From NCBI RefSeq assembly GCF_947502415.1, contig NZ_CANMZV010000020.1:1-64000 (forward strand): 64,000 bases of DNA, written 5' to 3'. This document shows positions 8,962 to 17,826 of this stretch, piece after piece; position 1 is the stretch's first letter, and each line of letters starts with the position of its first letter. This DNA is from an uncultured Photobacterium sp. (GTDB taxonomy: Bacteria > Pseudomonadota > Gammaproteobacteria > Enterobacterales > Vibrionaceae). The notes under the pieces were generated by a model, which worked only from the letters and a program-made list of their open reading frames with translations, had not been told where the DNA came from and searched no databases. The position numbers were made by a program, and so were the translations under genes.

Positions 8962-9777
8962 ATGGCGTTTAATCTTAAGAATCTTTTCGCGGTGGCCGGG
9001 CTTGCATCGGCGCTCGTTCTAACAGGTTGTGGTGAAAAAGAAGCCACCGTTGACAACAGCAAGATTAAAATTGGGGTAATGGCGGGCGCTGAAGCCCAGG
9101 TAGCCGAGGTGGCTGCCAAGGAAGCCAAGGATAAATATGGCTTGAATGTAGAGCTGATCACCTTTACCGACTACGTCTCGCCGAATGCGGCGCTGGAAGA
9201 AGGCTCTATCGATATCAATGCCTTCCAGCACAAGCCTTACCTTGATCAGCAGGTAACCGACCGCGGTTATAAGTTTGCGGTAGCAGGTAATACCTTTGTT
9301 TACCCAATCGCGGCTTACTCAAGCAAAATCAAATCAATTGATGAACTGCAAGAAGGTGACCAAATCGCCGTGCCTAACGACCCGACTAACCTTGGCCGTT
9401 CACTACTTCTACTTGAGCAAAAAGGTTTACTTAAACTAAAAGAAGGCGCAGGCCTGACAGCAACGGTACTGGATATTGTCGAAAGCCCGAAAAACCTGAA
9501 AATCGTCGAGCTGGAAGCGGCACAACTGCCTCGTTCTCTTGACGATGTCCAGCTGGCGATCATCAACACCACCTATGCCAGCAGCATCAACCTGACGCCA
9601 GAGCGCGACGGCATTTTCGTGGAAGACAAAGAATCACCATACGTAAACCTGATTGTTGCCCGACAGGACAATGTTGACGCTGAAAACGTCCAAACATTCA
9701 TTAAGGCATACCAATCTGAAGCGGTATATGAAGCTGCGAAAGAAATCTTCCAGGGTGGCGTAGTCAAAGGCTGGTAA
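8962..9777 (+). CDS. metQ: Methionine-binding lipoprotein
   Basis: MetQ is the substrate-binding lipoprotein that delivers methionine to MetNI. The N-terminus has a lipoprotein signal ending in the lipobox LTGC, so the mature protein begins at Cys23 and is membrane-anchored. The NlpA/MetQ fold is supported by 'KIGVMAGAEAQVAEVAAKEA' and 'SIDINAFQHKPYL'. A TAAGGAGA ribosome-binding site precedes the ATG. It is the last gene of the operon before a strong terminator. Confidence 0.95.
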   Translation: MAFNLKNLFAVAGLASALVLTGCGEKEATVDNSKIKIGVMAGAEAQVAEVAAKEAKDKYGLNVELITFTDYVSPNAALEEGSIDINAFQHKPYLDQQVTDRGYKFAVAGNTFVYPIAAYSSKIKSIDELQEGDQIAVPNDPTNLGRSLLLLEQKGLLKLKEGAGLTATVLDIVESPKNLKIVELEAAQLPRSLDDVQLAIINTTYASSINLTPERDGIFVEDKESPYVNLIVARQDNVDAENVQTFIKAYQSEAVYEAAKEIFQGGVVKGW

Positions 9778-9801
9778 TCACCAATCTTTTGCGCCCCGCA
9801 A

Positions 9802-9839
9802 AAACAAACAAGCCCCTCAATTGAGGGGCTTGTTTGTTT
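9802..9839. terminator. Bidirectional terminator between metQ and rpmJ
   Basis: This is a long perfect palindrome built around GCCCCTCAATTGAGGGGC, flanked by A-rich sequence on the left and T-rich on the right. It can serve metQ from the left and the rpmE2-rpmJ operon from the right. Confidence 0.88.
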
Positions 9840-9858
9840 CATCTGTCCTAATGAAGCA

Positions 9859-10002
9859 TTATTTTTTCTTCTTCACCCGGCCCTGAACCGCTTTAAGACG
9901 CGGATTCGACTTGCAGATCACATACACACGACCACGACGTTTTACTACCTGACAATCGCGATGGCGGGTCTTAGCACTTTTTAGAGAACTTAATACTTTC
10001 AT
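9859..10002 (-). CDS. rpmJ: 50S ribosomal protein L36, zinc-independent paralogue
   Basis: This small gene of 47 codons begins [14 protein letters not shown] and ends with KKKK. It resembles E. coli YkgO. The '[20 protein letters not shown]' core keeps only two cysteines, so the four-ligand zinc site of standard L36 is missing. It starts one base after the rpmE2 stop codon, with a GGAAAA ribosome-binding site inside the end of rpmE2. Such copies replace zinc-bearing L36 when zinc is scarce. Confidence 0.9.
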   Translation of the reverse strand: MKVLSSLKSAKTRHRDCQVVKRRGRVYVICKSNPRLKAVQGRVKKKK

Positions 10003-10003
10003 C

Positions 10004-10267
10004 TTATTTTCCTTTCTTCTTACCAAGCTGACCAAAACGACGACTGAAGTTAGCCATCCGCCCTTCAGTACTGATCACTCGCTGCTTACCGGTATAGAAA
10101 GGGTGTGATTCCGATGAGACATCCAGGGTGTAATAAGGGTATTCCTTACCACCCTCCCAGGTAATGGTTTTATCGGTTTTCAACGTCGAGCCCACCAAGA
10201 AGTACTTATCTACACTGGTGTCGTGGAACACAACGGTTCGATACTCGGGATGGATACCTGGTTTCAT
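10004..10267 (-). CDS. rpmE2: 50S ribosomal protein L31 type B (zinc-independent)
   Basis: This is an alternative L31 of 87 residues, like E. coli YkgM. It begins [16 protein letters not shown] and lacks the CxxC zinc-binding cysteines of type A L31. In known systems this paralogue is derepressed by Zur under zinc starvation, displaces zinc-bearing L31 and frees zinc. It is co-transcribed with the L36 paralogue. A Zur palindrome and a Fur-like box lie upstream. Confidence 0.94.
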   Translation of the reverse strand: MKPGIHPEYRTVVFHDTSVDKYFLVGSTLKTDKTITWEGGKEYPYYTLDVSSESHPFYTGKQRVISTEGRMANFSRRFGQLGKKKGK

Positions 10268-10321
10268 TTTTTGATCCTCTACTAACTTTTCTTATCCTCA
10301 AAGAATAAGGCTCTCGCTTGA

Positions 10322-10344
10322 GATATGTTATAACATAGCATTTG
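10322..10344 (-). promoter_or_regulatory. Zur operator
   Basis: The sequence GATATGTTATAACATAGCA contains a perfect 14-bp palindrome, TATGTTATAACATA (10324-10337). This matches the Zur box of gammaproteobacteria. It lies about 60 bp upstream of rpmE2, which encodes a classic Zur target. Confidence 0.82.
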
Positions 10345-10357
10345 ATAATAATTCTCA
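10343..10357. promoter_or_regulatory. Fur-like box
   Basis: TGATAATAATTCTCA matches the 7-1-7 Fur consensus (TGATAATnATTATCA) at 13 of 14 defined positions. It abuts the Zur palindrome in the intergenic region between rpmE2 and trmO. Its 11-bp core AATAATTCTCA also occurs in the Fur-like box at 58577-58591. Confidence 0.65.
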
Positions 10358-10418
10358 TCAAGCTTTCATTTGCATTTTTATGGTATTTTTGCGTTAAACG
10401 AACAAAGACCCTATCCAG

Positions 10419-11123
10419 ATGACCTATCAAATTGAACCGATTGGTATTATCCGCTCCCCCTATAAAGAAAAATTTGCCGTACCACGCCAGCCGGGGTTAG
10501 TACCCAGTGCCCGCTCGGAAATAGTGCTGCGAGGTGAGGCCAATGCCCTTGAAGCCGTACGCGGACTGGAGCAATTCAGTCACCTGTGGCTACTATTCCT
10601 GTTTGACCAAAACCTGGAAGCTGGCTGGCGCCCGACAGTCCGTCCACCTCGCTTGGGTGGCAATGAGCGGATCGGCGTGTTTGCCAGCCGGGCAACGTTT
10701 CGTCCCAACGGTATCGGTATGTCTGCCGTTGAATTCAAAGGCATTCGCCAGGAAGGAAGCGATGTGGTAATCGAACTTGGTGGCGTTGATCTCGTCGATG
10801 GCACCCCGATTGTTGATATCAAGCCCTATATTCCTTACTCGGACAGCCTGCCTGAAGCGACTGGTGGTTTTGCTAGTGAGGAACCCCAGACCTTACAGGT
10901 GATCTTCACTGACAAGGCTGAATCACAGCTAACCGGTCGCCAACTGGCAAGGCAACGGGCCGTCATCGAGGAAGTCCTGGCTCAGGATCCCCGCCCGGCC
11001 TACAAAAAAAACAAAACAGACACCAAGGAATATGCCGTTCATTTATTCGACTACAATGTAAAATTCACCGTCGATGACGAAAAAGTAACCGTCACCGCCC
11101 TAGAAAAGCCAATGGTGAAATAG
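10419..11123 (+). CDS. trmO: tRNA (N6-threonylcarbamoyladenosine 37-N6)-methyltransferase
   Basis: TrmO (YaeB/TsaA family) adds a methyl group from S-adenosylmethionine to t6A37, giving m6t6A in threonine tRNAs. The 234 residues begin 'MTYQIEPIGIIRSPYKEKFA'. They include 'RPPRLGGNERIGVFASRA' and 'FRPNGIGMSAVEF', which are hallmarks of the family, followed by 'GVDLVDGTPIVDIKPYIPY'. It sits upstream of proS, as in many gammaproteobacteria. Confidence 0.93.
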   Translation: MTYQIEPIGIIRSPYKEKFAVPRQPGLVPSARSEIVLRGEANALEAVRGLEQFSHLWLLFLFDQNLEAGWRPTVRPPRLGGNERIGVFASRATFRPNGIGMSAVEFKGIRQEGSDVVIELGGVDLVDGTPIVDIKPYIPYSDSLPEATGGFASEEPQTLQVIFTDKAESQLTGRQLARQRAVIEEVLAQDPRPAYKKNKTDTKEYAVHLFDYNVKFTVDDEKVTVTALEKPMVK

Positions 11124-11260
11124 ACAGATTAAACGTACGCCTGACTGTTCCCTTTGGCGAACAGCAAAATGGCTGGTAGTATATGCGGTTACCGCCACTT
11201 TGAGCGGCTGGGGATGTCCCCATCACTTATCAAATTCTTATCAACCAACGGATACCATCA

Positions 11261-12976
11261 ATGCGTACCAGTAAATATCTTCTTTCAACGCTGAAGGAGA
11301 CTCCAAACGACGCAGAAGTTATCAGCCACCAGCTGATGCTACGTGCAGGTATGATCCGTAAGCTGGCTTCAGGTCTTTATACCTGGCTACCTACAGGTCT
11401 GCGTGTTCTGCGTAAGGTCGAAAACATTGTTCGTGAAGAAATGAACAATGCCGGTGCAGTCGAAACGTTAATGCCCGTGGTTCAGCCCTCTGAACTATGG
11501 GAAGAAACCGGTCGCTGGGACAAATTTGGTCCCGAGCTGCTACGTATCGCTGACCGTCACGACCGACCGTTTGTACTAGGTCCGACTCACGAAGAAGTGA
11601 TCACGGACATGGTTCGCAACGAAGTGAAATCTTACAAGCAGCTTCCGCTGAACCTATACCAAATCCAGACTAAATTCCGTGACGAAGTTCGCCCGCGCTT
11701 TGGTGTGATGCGTTCACGTGAGTTCATCATGAAAGATGCTTACTCTTTCCACCTGGATAAAGAAAGCCTGGTAGAAACATACGAAACGATGCACCAGGCA
11801 TACTGCAACGTATTCAGCCGCATGGGTCTGGATTTCCGCCCAGTATTGGCAGACACAGGTTCAATCGGTGGTTCTGGCTCTCACGAGTTCCACGTGCTTG
11901 CAGAAAGCGGTGAAGACTTAATTGCCTTCTCTACTGAGTCTGACTACGCAGCGAACATCGAAAAAGCAGAAGCCCTGGCTCCTGCAGCCGAACGAGCGGA
12001 ACCAACGGCTGAAATGACGCTGGTTGATACTCCAAACGCAAAAACTATCGCTGAACTTGTTGAACAGCACGGTATCGCAATCGAGAAAACCGTGAAGACT
12101 CTGTTCGTGAAAGCATCTGACGAAGTGGAAGCAGAGCTGATTGCCCTGATCATCCGTGGCGACCACGAGCTGAACGAAATCAAAGCTGAGAAACTGTCTT
12201 GTGTTGCATCTCCGCTAGAGTTCGCAACCGAAGACGAAATCCGTGCCGTCGTTGACGCAGGCCCTGGCTCTCTAGGCCCGGTTAACCTACCTGTACCATT
12301 CATCGTTGACCGCTCTGTGGCAGTAATGAGTGATTTCGGTGCTGGTGCCAACATCGACGACAAACACTACTTCGGTATCAACTGGGGCCGTGACGTCGAA
12401 CTTGGTCAGGTTGAAGATCTACGTAACGTTGTTGAAGGCGACCCGAGCCCATGTGGTCAAGGTACCCTGCTACTGAAACGCGGTATCGAAGTGGGTCACA
12501 TCTTCCAGCTGGGTAACAACTACTCTAAATCAATGAACGCAGCAGTTCTTGGTCCAGACGGTAAAAACACCATCATGGAAATGGGTTGTTACGGTATTGG
12601 CTGTACCCGTGTAGTTGCTGCTGCAATCGAGCAGAACAACGACGAAAACGGCATCATCTGGCCAGCAGCCATTGCTCCGTTCCAGGTATCTATCGTACCG
12701 ATGAACATGGCGAAGTCTGAAGAAGTAAAAGAAGCTGCCGAGAAGCTGTACGCTGATCTGACAGCAGCTGGCATCGAAGTACTATTCGACGACCGTAAAG
12801 AACGTCCGGGTGTAATGTTTGCGGATCACGAACTAATCGGTATCCCGCACACTATCGTTATCGGCAACCGCAGCCTTGAAAATGGCGAGATGGAATACAA
12901 AGACCGTCGTGCCGGCACCAAAGAAGGTGTGGCTGTCGCTGATATCATTGAGTTCATTAAGCAGAAACTAGCTTAA
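11261..12976 (+). CDS. proS: Prolyl-tRNA synthetase
   Basis: ProS charges tRNA-Pro. The 571 residues match the bacterial class II enzyme. Motif 2 is '[19 protein letters not shown]'. The editing (INS) domain, at about residues 224-407, hydrolyses Ala-tRNA-Pro. The C-terminal anticodon-binding domain includes '[19 protein letters not shown]'. Codon use is strongly biased, as expected for a highly expressed gene. Confidence 0.97.
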   Translation: MRTSKYLLSTLKETPNDAEVISHQLMLRAGMIRKLASGLYTWLPTGLRVLRKVENIVREEMNNAGAVETLMPVVQPSELWEETGRWDKFGPELLRIADRHDRPFVLGPTHEEVITDMVRNEVKSYKQLPLNLYQIQTKFRDEVRPRFGVMRSREFIMKDAYSFHLDKESLVETYETMHQAYCNVFSRMGLDFRPVLADTGSIGGSGSHEFHVLAESGEDLIAFSTESDYAANIEKAEALAPAAERAEPTAEMTLVDTPNAKTIAELVEQHGIAIEKTVKTLFVKASDEVEAELIALIIRGDHELNEIKAEKLSCVASPLEFATEDEIRAVVDAGPGSLGPVNLPVPFIVDRSVAVMSDFGAGANIDDKHYFGINWGRDVELGQVEDLRNVVEGDPSPCGQGTLLLKRGIEVGHIFQLGNNYSKSMNAAVLGPDGKNTIMEMGCYGIGCTRVVAAAIEQNNDENGIIWPAAIAPFQVSIVPMNMAKSEEVKEAAEKLYADLTAAGIEVLFDDRKERPGVMFADHELIGIPHTIVIGNRSLENGEMEYKDRRAGTKEGVAVADIIEFIKQKLA

Positions 12977-12991
12977 TCGATTCGATTCTAG

Positions 12992-13024
12992 AAAAAAGCC
13001 TCCCTCGTGGAGGCTTTTTTATTT
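12992..13024 (+). terminator. Rho-independent terminator of proS
   Basis: The stem AAAAAAGCCTCC / GGAGGCTTTTTT has a 5-base loop and ends in a T run, shortly after the proS stop codon. Confidence 0.9.
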
Positions 13025-13156
13025 CCTCATCCCAATCCCCCCCATAATACTGCTCCGATCATTATCACTAGACCGTTATCCTGTGACCGGTATTGTCGAT
13101 TCAGTCTTTTTTCCTTGTATAGTTAAGGTACTGAAAAGACGTAGAGCAGCAATTGA

Positions 13157-14281
13157 ATGGCAAAGGATAAGCCGAAAATCAGTTTGTTATTATCCGGGGG
13201 CGGCGCACGGGCTGCCTACCAGGTAGGCGTACTGAAAGCCATTTCAGAATGGTATCCGCGCGTCCATCACAGTCCATTCACCATCTACTGCGGCACGTCT
13301 GCCGGGGCCATCAACGTAACAGCTATTGCCTGTTATGCGTCTTGCTTTCGCCTGGGAGTTAAAAAATTAGAATGGATTTGGTCCCGCCTGCATAGCCGCC
13401 GAGTATTCAGTGCCAGCGCACTTGGTATGACAGGTTACCTGGCTGCCCAATGGTTCGCCCGCCTGCAGGCAGATCATCATGAACGGCCACCTTTCGGCCT
13501 GTTGAATAACCGCCCACTGCGTCAATTGCTTAATCAGGTCAATAACTACAAACGGTTAGAAAAACAGATCCTGGCCGGCAACCTGCACGGCATTTCCGTT
13601 ACCGTCTCCAGTTACAAAAGCGGCCAGTCCGTCAGCTTCTTTCAGGGTCAAGATGAGCTCAGCGAATGGGACCGTGCGAAATCCAAAGGACGCCGCTCCC
13701 TGATCACAACCGAACACCTGCTTGCTTCCTCGGCCATTCCACTGGTGTTTCCTGCCGCACGGCTCGGGCAAGCCTATTACGGAGATGGCTCCATCCACCA
13801 GCTGGCACCACTTCGCCCTTCCCTCAAAATGGGAGCAGATAAAATACTCATCATCGATCTCATCAATCAAAAACTCGATGAAAGGGACTACACTAAGGCT
13901 CCCGGACTCGCAACTCTCGGTGGTCATCTAATGGATACTATTTTCAGTGATACCCTGACCGCAGATTTGGAACACCTATCCCGGACCAATGCCTTAATTG
14001 AAGCACTACCAACAGAGCAGCAACAAAAATTAGGCATGAAAGTCGTCGACCATGTTCATCTTTTCCCCAGCCAGTCTTTCGAGCCGCTAGCGCAGAAATA
14101 TTATTGCCATATGCCACCAATGACAAGGACACTCATGCGGTTAATAGGTATCAGTCCAAAAGATGATGCTGCCATCACCAGCTATATCCTCTTTGAACCA
14201 GCATATATTAATGCGCTAATCGAATTGGGCTACCAGGACACGCTCGAAAAAGAAGCGATGCTACGCAACTTTCTAAAATAA
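13157..14281 (+). CDS. Patatin-like phospholipase family protein
   Basis: This is a predicted serine acyl-hydrolase acting on lipids. The oxyanion-hole motif GGGARAA is at residues 14-20, the nucleophile elbow GTSAG at 46-50 (Ser48) and the catalytic Asp in 'GDGS' at 209-212. The last motif is DGS rather than the usual DGG or DGA. The protein has 374 residues and no signal peptide, so it is probably cytoplasmic or peripheral to the inner membrane. A role in membrane lipid turnover is inferred from the family only. Confidence 0.85.
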   Translation: MAKDKPKISLLLSGGGARAAYQVGVLKAISEWYPRVHHSPFTIYCGTSAGAINVTAIACYASCFRLGVKKLEWIWSRLHSRRVFSASALGMTGYLAAQWFARLQADHHERPPFGLLNNRPLRQLLNQVNNYKRLEKQILAGNLHGISVTVSSYKSGQSVSFFQGQDELSEWDRAKSKGRRSLITTEHLLASSAIPLVFPAARLGQAYYGDGSIHQLAPLRPSLKMGADKILIIDLINQKLDERDYTKAPGLATLGGHLMDTIFSDTLTADLEHLSRTNALIEALPTEQQQKLGMKVVDHVHLFPSQSFEPLAQKYYCHMPPMTRTLMRLIGISPKDDAAITSYILFEPAYINALIELGYQDTLEKEAMLRNFLK

Positions 14282-14375
14282 AATCAGTATATTATTTACA
14301 AAAAAATAGCCTTAAATGTTGAAATGGCTAATTAATTGCCTATAGTTAATGCCCTTGTAAAATTTTGACACCGAT

Positions 14376-15230
14376 ATGGATCAAACTCTCTGGAATAATC
14401 TTTTTGCAGAAAACAGCAAACCGAGGGCCAAACCCCTTGGGGCTGACCAGCGCTTGCTAATCCTGCAGAAATTTCAGGGAAAGCTCGATCTCGGACTATT
14501 ATTTGAAATATTTGCCCAGGAAGTCGAGAAGCAAATCGATATCAGCCGATTAATATGGGATCTAGAAGAAACCTCCACCCTGATCCGCCGAGGCAAGGCC
14601 ACTGAGTACCGACAGGCTTTTATTCTTCGCCTCGGTGAAAACGAACTAGGTAAAATCCAGTATTCAACGCCCTACCCTCTGGATAAAGACGAAATAAACC
14701 TGCTCCATACGTACCATCGCCTGTTCGCCGGTCCATTGATGAATGCCATTGAGTACCGCCGGGTGAAAAATATGGCGCTACGCGATTATCTTTCAGGGCT
14801 TGGCAACCGCAATAGCTTTGAGCAAGACCTGCAACAAGCCATTGCTCTCAGTGAACGCCGTAATGTCGGACTGGCCTTGTTGATGTTTGATCTGGACAAC
14901 TTCAAACAGGTCAATGACCGCTATGGCCACCTTGACGGCGACAAGGTAATCGGCCGCTTTTCGGCAATCCTCAAACAATCAATCCGAACCTCAGATCGCT
15001 GCTACCGCATAGGCGGGGATGAATTTGTGATCATTCTGCAACCGGCAACTGATGAATCAACCCTGCACGTTGCCAAGCGCGTTCAAAAGTTCATGAACGA
15101 TGACCAGACACTACGCACGCTAAAAATTGGCTCTTCCTGTGGTGTATCCCAGTATCAGAAAGGTGATACCCCTACGGCCCTTGTTGATCGTGCTGACCGC
15201 ATGCTCTACCGCCACAAGCGTAAAAAATAA
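14376..15230 (+). CDS. Diguanylate cyclase (soluble, canonical GGDEF)
   Basis: This is a predicted cyclic-di-GMP synthase of 284 residues. The C-terminal GGDEF domain (about 135-284) has 'LGNRNSFEQDL', the metal/nucleotide motif 'DLDNFKQVNDRYGHLDGD' and an intact GGDEF at 213-217. The inhibitory I-site RTSD at 204-207 is spaced five residues before it, so product inhibition is expected. The N-terminal 130 residues match no domain I recognise and have no membrane segment. No clear ribosome-binding site precedes the ATG. Confidence 0.88.
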   Translation: MDQTLWNNLFAENSKPRAKPLGADQRLLILQKFQGKLDLGLLFEIFAQEVEKQIDISRLIWDLEETSTLIRRGKATEYRQAFILRLGENELGKIQYSTPYPLDKDEINLLHTYHRLFAGPLMNAIEYRRVKNMALRDYLSGLGNRNSFEQDLQQAIALSERRNVGLALLMFDLDNFKQVNDRYGHLDGDKVIGRFSAILKQSIRTSDRCYRIGGDEFVIILQPATDESTLHVAKRVQKFMNDDQTLRTLKIGSSCGVSQYQKGDTPTALVDRADRMLYRHKRKK

Positions 15231-15438
15231 TCACTCTCACCCCTATCTACCGTCATAAGCATATCCATCTTTCTTAGCTCTGGTATAGTGGCTAGACATG
15301 CTCGTCCACTCATTATGGGTTTCAATACTCTAACCATAAGAAGTGATACCAAACCGAACAAAAATCTTAACCTTTTCATTCTCGCAGACAGGCCAGATTC
15401 TTATTCAGTTTGATATTAAAGAATTAGAAGGAAAACGC

Positions 15439-15642
15439 ATGAAAGTCTATGAATGCTGTGAACTGATCCGAATGACTTATGCCCAGATTGGCGGTGGTGA
15501 GCAAGGTTATATTCCCAATGCTATCCACTGTGCAGTTAAAACTCTGAATGATATTGCGGCTAATGACGCACTCCCGCAGAACGTCCGTGAGAATGCCGCT
15601 TTTGCAGCAGCCAATCTGTTAATGAGTGATCACGAGGATTGA
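15439..15642 (+). CDS. yaeP: YaeP family protein (UPF0253)
   Basis: This is a small protein of 67 residues beginning '[20 protein letters not shown]', like E. coli YaeP (66 residues). I chose the ATG at 15439 because it follows a GAAGGAAAA ribosome-binding site and matches the family N-terminus. Its function is unknown. Its stop codon is followed after 2 bp by the next small gene, so the two are co-transcribed. Confidence 0.85.
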   Translation: MKVYECCELIRMTYAQIGGGEQGYIPNAIHCAVKTLNDIAANDALPQNVRENAAFAAANLLMSDHED

Positions 15643-15644
15643 TA

Positions 15645-15833
15645 ATGGATTTAAAAAACTTCGAAACCATGGATCCGGTAATGCTGATGAGCATTGTTAA
15701 TATGAAGATCCGTGATGAGTTCGGCGATTTGGACAACCTGGCCAAATACTTCGATATCAACAAAAACAAACTGGTTGGTCGGCTGGCTGAAGCCGGTTTT
15801 GACTACCTGCCGAATGCCAAGCAGTTCCGCTAA
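15645..15833 (+). CDS. DUF4250 domain-containing protein
   Basis: This is a small protein of 62 residues beginning 'MDLKNFETMDPVMLMSIVNM' and ending 'GFDYLPNAKQFR'. It looks like DUF4250 as found in vibrios. The ATG at 15645 is preferred over a TTG two codons upstream that overlaps the yaeP stop. The function is unknown. The fold is probably helical, with an HTH-like 'LAKYFDINKNKLVGRLAEAG' segment. Confidence 0.75.
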   Translation: MDLKNFETMDPVMLMSIVNMKIRDEFGDLDNLAKYFDINKNKLVGRLAEAGFDYLPNAKQFR

Positions 15834-15886
15834 AGTTCACTCTTATTGCGCAGCTACCTTTTCCCCCTGATAGCCGCGACAAACAA

Positions 15887-15918
15887 AAAACGGAAGCTCA
15901 AGCTTCCGTTTTTTTATA
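15887..15918. terminator. Terminator after the yaeP operon
   Basis: AAAAAACGGAAGCT / AGCTTCCGTTTTTT is a perfect inverted repeat ending in a T run. Its symmetry would also allow it to end the convergent permease gene. Confidence 0.88.
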
Positions 15919-15956
15919 CTCATGCTACATGATTCAGCGTTTATTTCACCACCAAT

Positions 15957-17168
15957 CTAACCTTTAAAGACAGGCAGTAGATTCGCCATAGCCAGTAAAT
16001 GGAAGGCAGCAGTCAGTACTCCAAACGCGATCACCACATAAATCGTCACATTTCCCCCTGGAACCACAAAGCCTTCTTGTTCCGGCACTCTTTGACGTAA
16101 TGTTTTTGCCAACGTCGCTGGGATAATACAGGTCCAAATCGTGGCAGCAGCACCGGCTAATCCAATCGCGGCGACAAAACCAAACGGTGCCACTAACGAG
16201 AACACCAATGGTGGAATAAACGTCACACCCCAAGTTTTTAGTCGTCCTTGCTTGGTATCGGCAAAGCCAAAGAAGTCAGCCAAGTAATCAAACACTCCCA
16301 ATCCAACACCGATGAAAGATGAAACAATCGCGGCAATAGAAAAGATATGCAGAGCTTGTTTAATGCTATTTGAATCGATGGCAGCTGTCAGTGCAAACAT
16401 CAAGGCATCCACGCCACCACCAGCAGTCACAACAGGGCCAAACGCCTCACGCGGTAAATTGCCAAAAATACAGATCACCCACCCCAGATAAAACGTGAGG
16501 GCAATTAGAGTGCCGCCAAGAATCACTTTTTTGGCACGGTGCTCATCTTGATAGTAATCACGCATCGTGCTCACCGAATGGTGGTAACCAAATGACGTCA
16601 ACGCGACCGGCAATAGGGCTAGCGCATAGGCCGAATAAGGGGTTTCACCTTGGCCTTGTGCAAACAAGACCGGCACACGGATATGCGAAGCCAGCCCTGA
16701 AATGCCCAGCACAAAACTGATGATCATAAAGAGGATCAGCACAATGGAAATACGATCCACTGCACGGGTAGAGTGCAAGACAAAGGCCGAGCAGAATGCA
16801 ACAAACAGGACGGAAGCCAATTCACGCGTGACACCTAGCATTTCACTGAAAATCATGCCAGATGTTGAAATATACGCATAGAGTAGAATCCCACCCACAA
16901 AATATAAAGATAAATTATTGATAATATTAATTTTATTGCTTAATACATCTTTGGTAACAGTATTAAACGACGCTTTAAATTCATAATGCTTAAGTGCTTC
17001 TAACAGTAACCAGCCGGACAGCGTCATCATGATCATAGTGAAAGAAATGGCGATCACACTCCATAACGTCCACGCACCCGCACCTGCACTTGGTAACCCA
17101 AGCATGCCTGCCCCAACACAAACACTGGCGATAATACACGCGCCCCCAAGTGTGGATGGTTTACTCAT
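15957..17168 (-). CDS. mtr: Tryptophan-specific permease (HAAAP family, Mtr/TnaB type)
   Basis: This is an inner-membrane proton symporter for an aromatic amino acid. It has 403 residues and about eleven hydrophobic segments. The N-terminal 'IIASVCVGAGMLGLPSAGAG' is typical of the HAAAP family. 'FNTVTKDVLSNKINIINN' and 'FDYLADFFGFADTKQGRLKT' resemble Mtr/TnaB more than TyrP. A TrpR-like operator overlaps its predicted transcription start, which supports tryptophan as substrate. It is a single gene between terminators. Confidence 0.82.
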   Translation of the reverse strand: MSKPSTLGGACIIASVCVGAGMLGLPSAGAGAWTLWSVIAISFTMIMMTLSGWLLLEALKHYEFKASFNTVTKDVLSNKINIINNLSLYFVGGILLYAYISTSGMIFSEMLGVTRELASVLFVAFCSAFVLHSTRAVDRISIVLILFMIISFVLGISGLASHIRVPVLFAQGQGETPYSAYALALLPVALTSFGYHHSVSTMRDYYQDEHRAKKVILGGTLIALTFYLGWVICIFGNLPREAFGPVVTAGGGVDALMFALTAAIDSNSIKQALHIFSIAAIVSSFIGVGLGVFDYLADFFGFADTKQGRLKTWGVTFIPPLVFSLVAPFGFVAAIGLAGAAATIWTCIIPATLAKTLRQRVPEQEGFVVPGGNVTIYVVIAFGVLTAAFHLLAMANLLPVFKG

Positions 17169-17191
17169 AATAACTCCTAGACAATATCAAT

Positions 17192-17209
17192 GTATCAGCG
17201 TGCTAGTAC
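17192..17209 (-). promoter_or_regulatory. TrpR-like operator of mtr
   Basis: On the minus strand GTACTAGCACGCTGATAC resembles the TrpR operator GTACTAGTTAACTAGTAC. The left half-site GTACTAG is perfect and 12 of 18 bases match overall. It lies directly after the -10 of the predicted promoter, where a repressor would block initiation. Confidence 0.6.
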
Positions 17210-17240
17210 AATAATACCTACCGCTTTTTAAAGCAACAAC
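17210..17240 (-). promoter_or_regulatory. Predicted mtr promoter
   Basis: On the minus strand, -35 TTGTTG, a 17-bp spacer and -10 TATTAT precede the TrpR-like operator. Confidence 0.6.
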
Positions 17241-17322
17241 AGAATCACTGACTGGGCAAAATGCAATCAACCAGACGATGATTTTGCGCTACAACTACCA
17301 CCAGAACGAATTTCTGAGCGCA

Positions 17323-17361
17323 CAAAAAAGCCGCTGACTGTTAACACAGCCAGCGGCTTTC
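17323..17361 (-). terminator. Terminator of the cytochrome c gene
   Basis: The minus-strand stem AAAGCCGCTG / CAGCGGCTTT is followed by T residues, about 50 bp after the cytochrome stop codon. Confidence 0.8.
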
Positions 17362-17410
17362 AAACATTCACGCCTTGCCCAGTAACGCTTTTCCGAACAA
17401 AAGCTTGCAG

Positions 17411-17722
17411 TTATTTCATCTGGGAGAAATACGCGGCGACATTAGCCATATCGGTATCACTGAGCATGGCTGCCTGAGGCTGCATCACCATTGCCATCGG
17501 CCCATTGCGCTCTTTATTTTTATAAGCCTTCAGGGAATTCACCAGGTACTGTTCGTTTTGGCCTTTCAGATTCGGGTAACCAGGGATCACCGCAATACCA
17601 TTCGCACCATGACAACCGGCACACACAGCTGCTTTGGCTTTACCTGCCGCGGCATCACCGGCGGCCATTGAAGGGGCTGACATCACTGCAGCTAACACTG
17701 CTATTACAAGAACTTTCTTCAT
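17411..17722 (-). CDS. Small periplasmic c-type cytochrome (class I)
   Basis: This is an electron carrier of 103 residues. A signal peptide ends near Ala20-Ala21, and a single haem-binding motif CAGCH sits at residues 34-38. A methionine-rich stretch at 76-80 supplies the likely sixth ligand. The size and 'GPMAMVMQ' segment fit the cytochrome c553/c4-half group. Partner oxidase or reductase genes are not nearby. Confidence 0.88.
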   Translation of the reverse strand: MKKVLVIAVLAAVMSAPSMAAGDAAAGKAKAAVCAGCHGANGIAVIPGYPNLKGQNEQYLVNSLKAYKNKERNGPMAMVMQPQAAMLSDTDMANVAAYFSQMK

Positions 17723-17826
17723 TGTGTCCTCTTATAATTCTGATTTATTCCAAGTATTTGATTGTCACTTTGAATACTAGGCTCTAAAACAACAATCAGG
17801 AACTTAAGAATTGTGCACTGTTTAGC

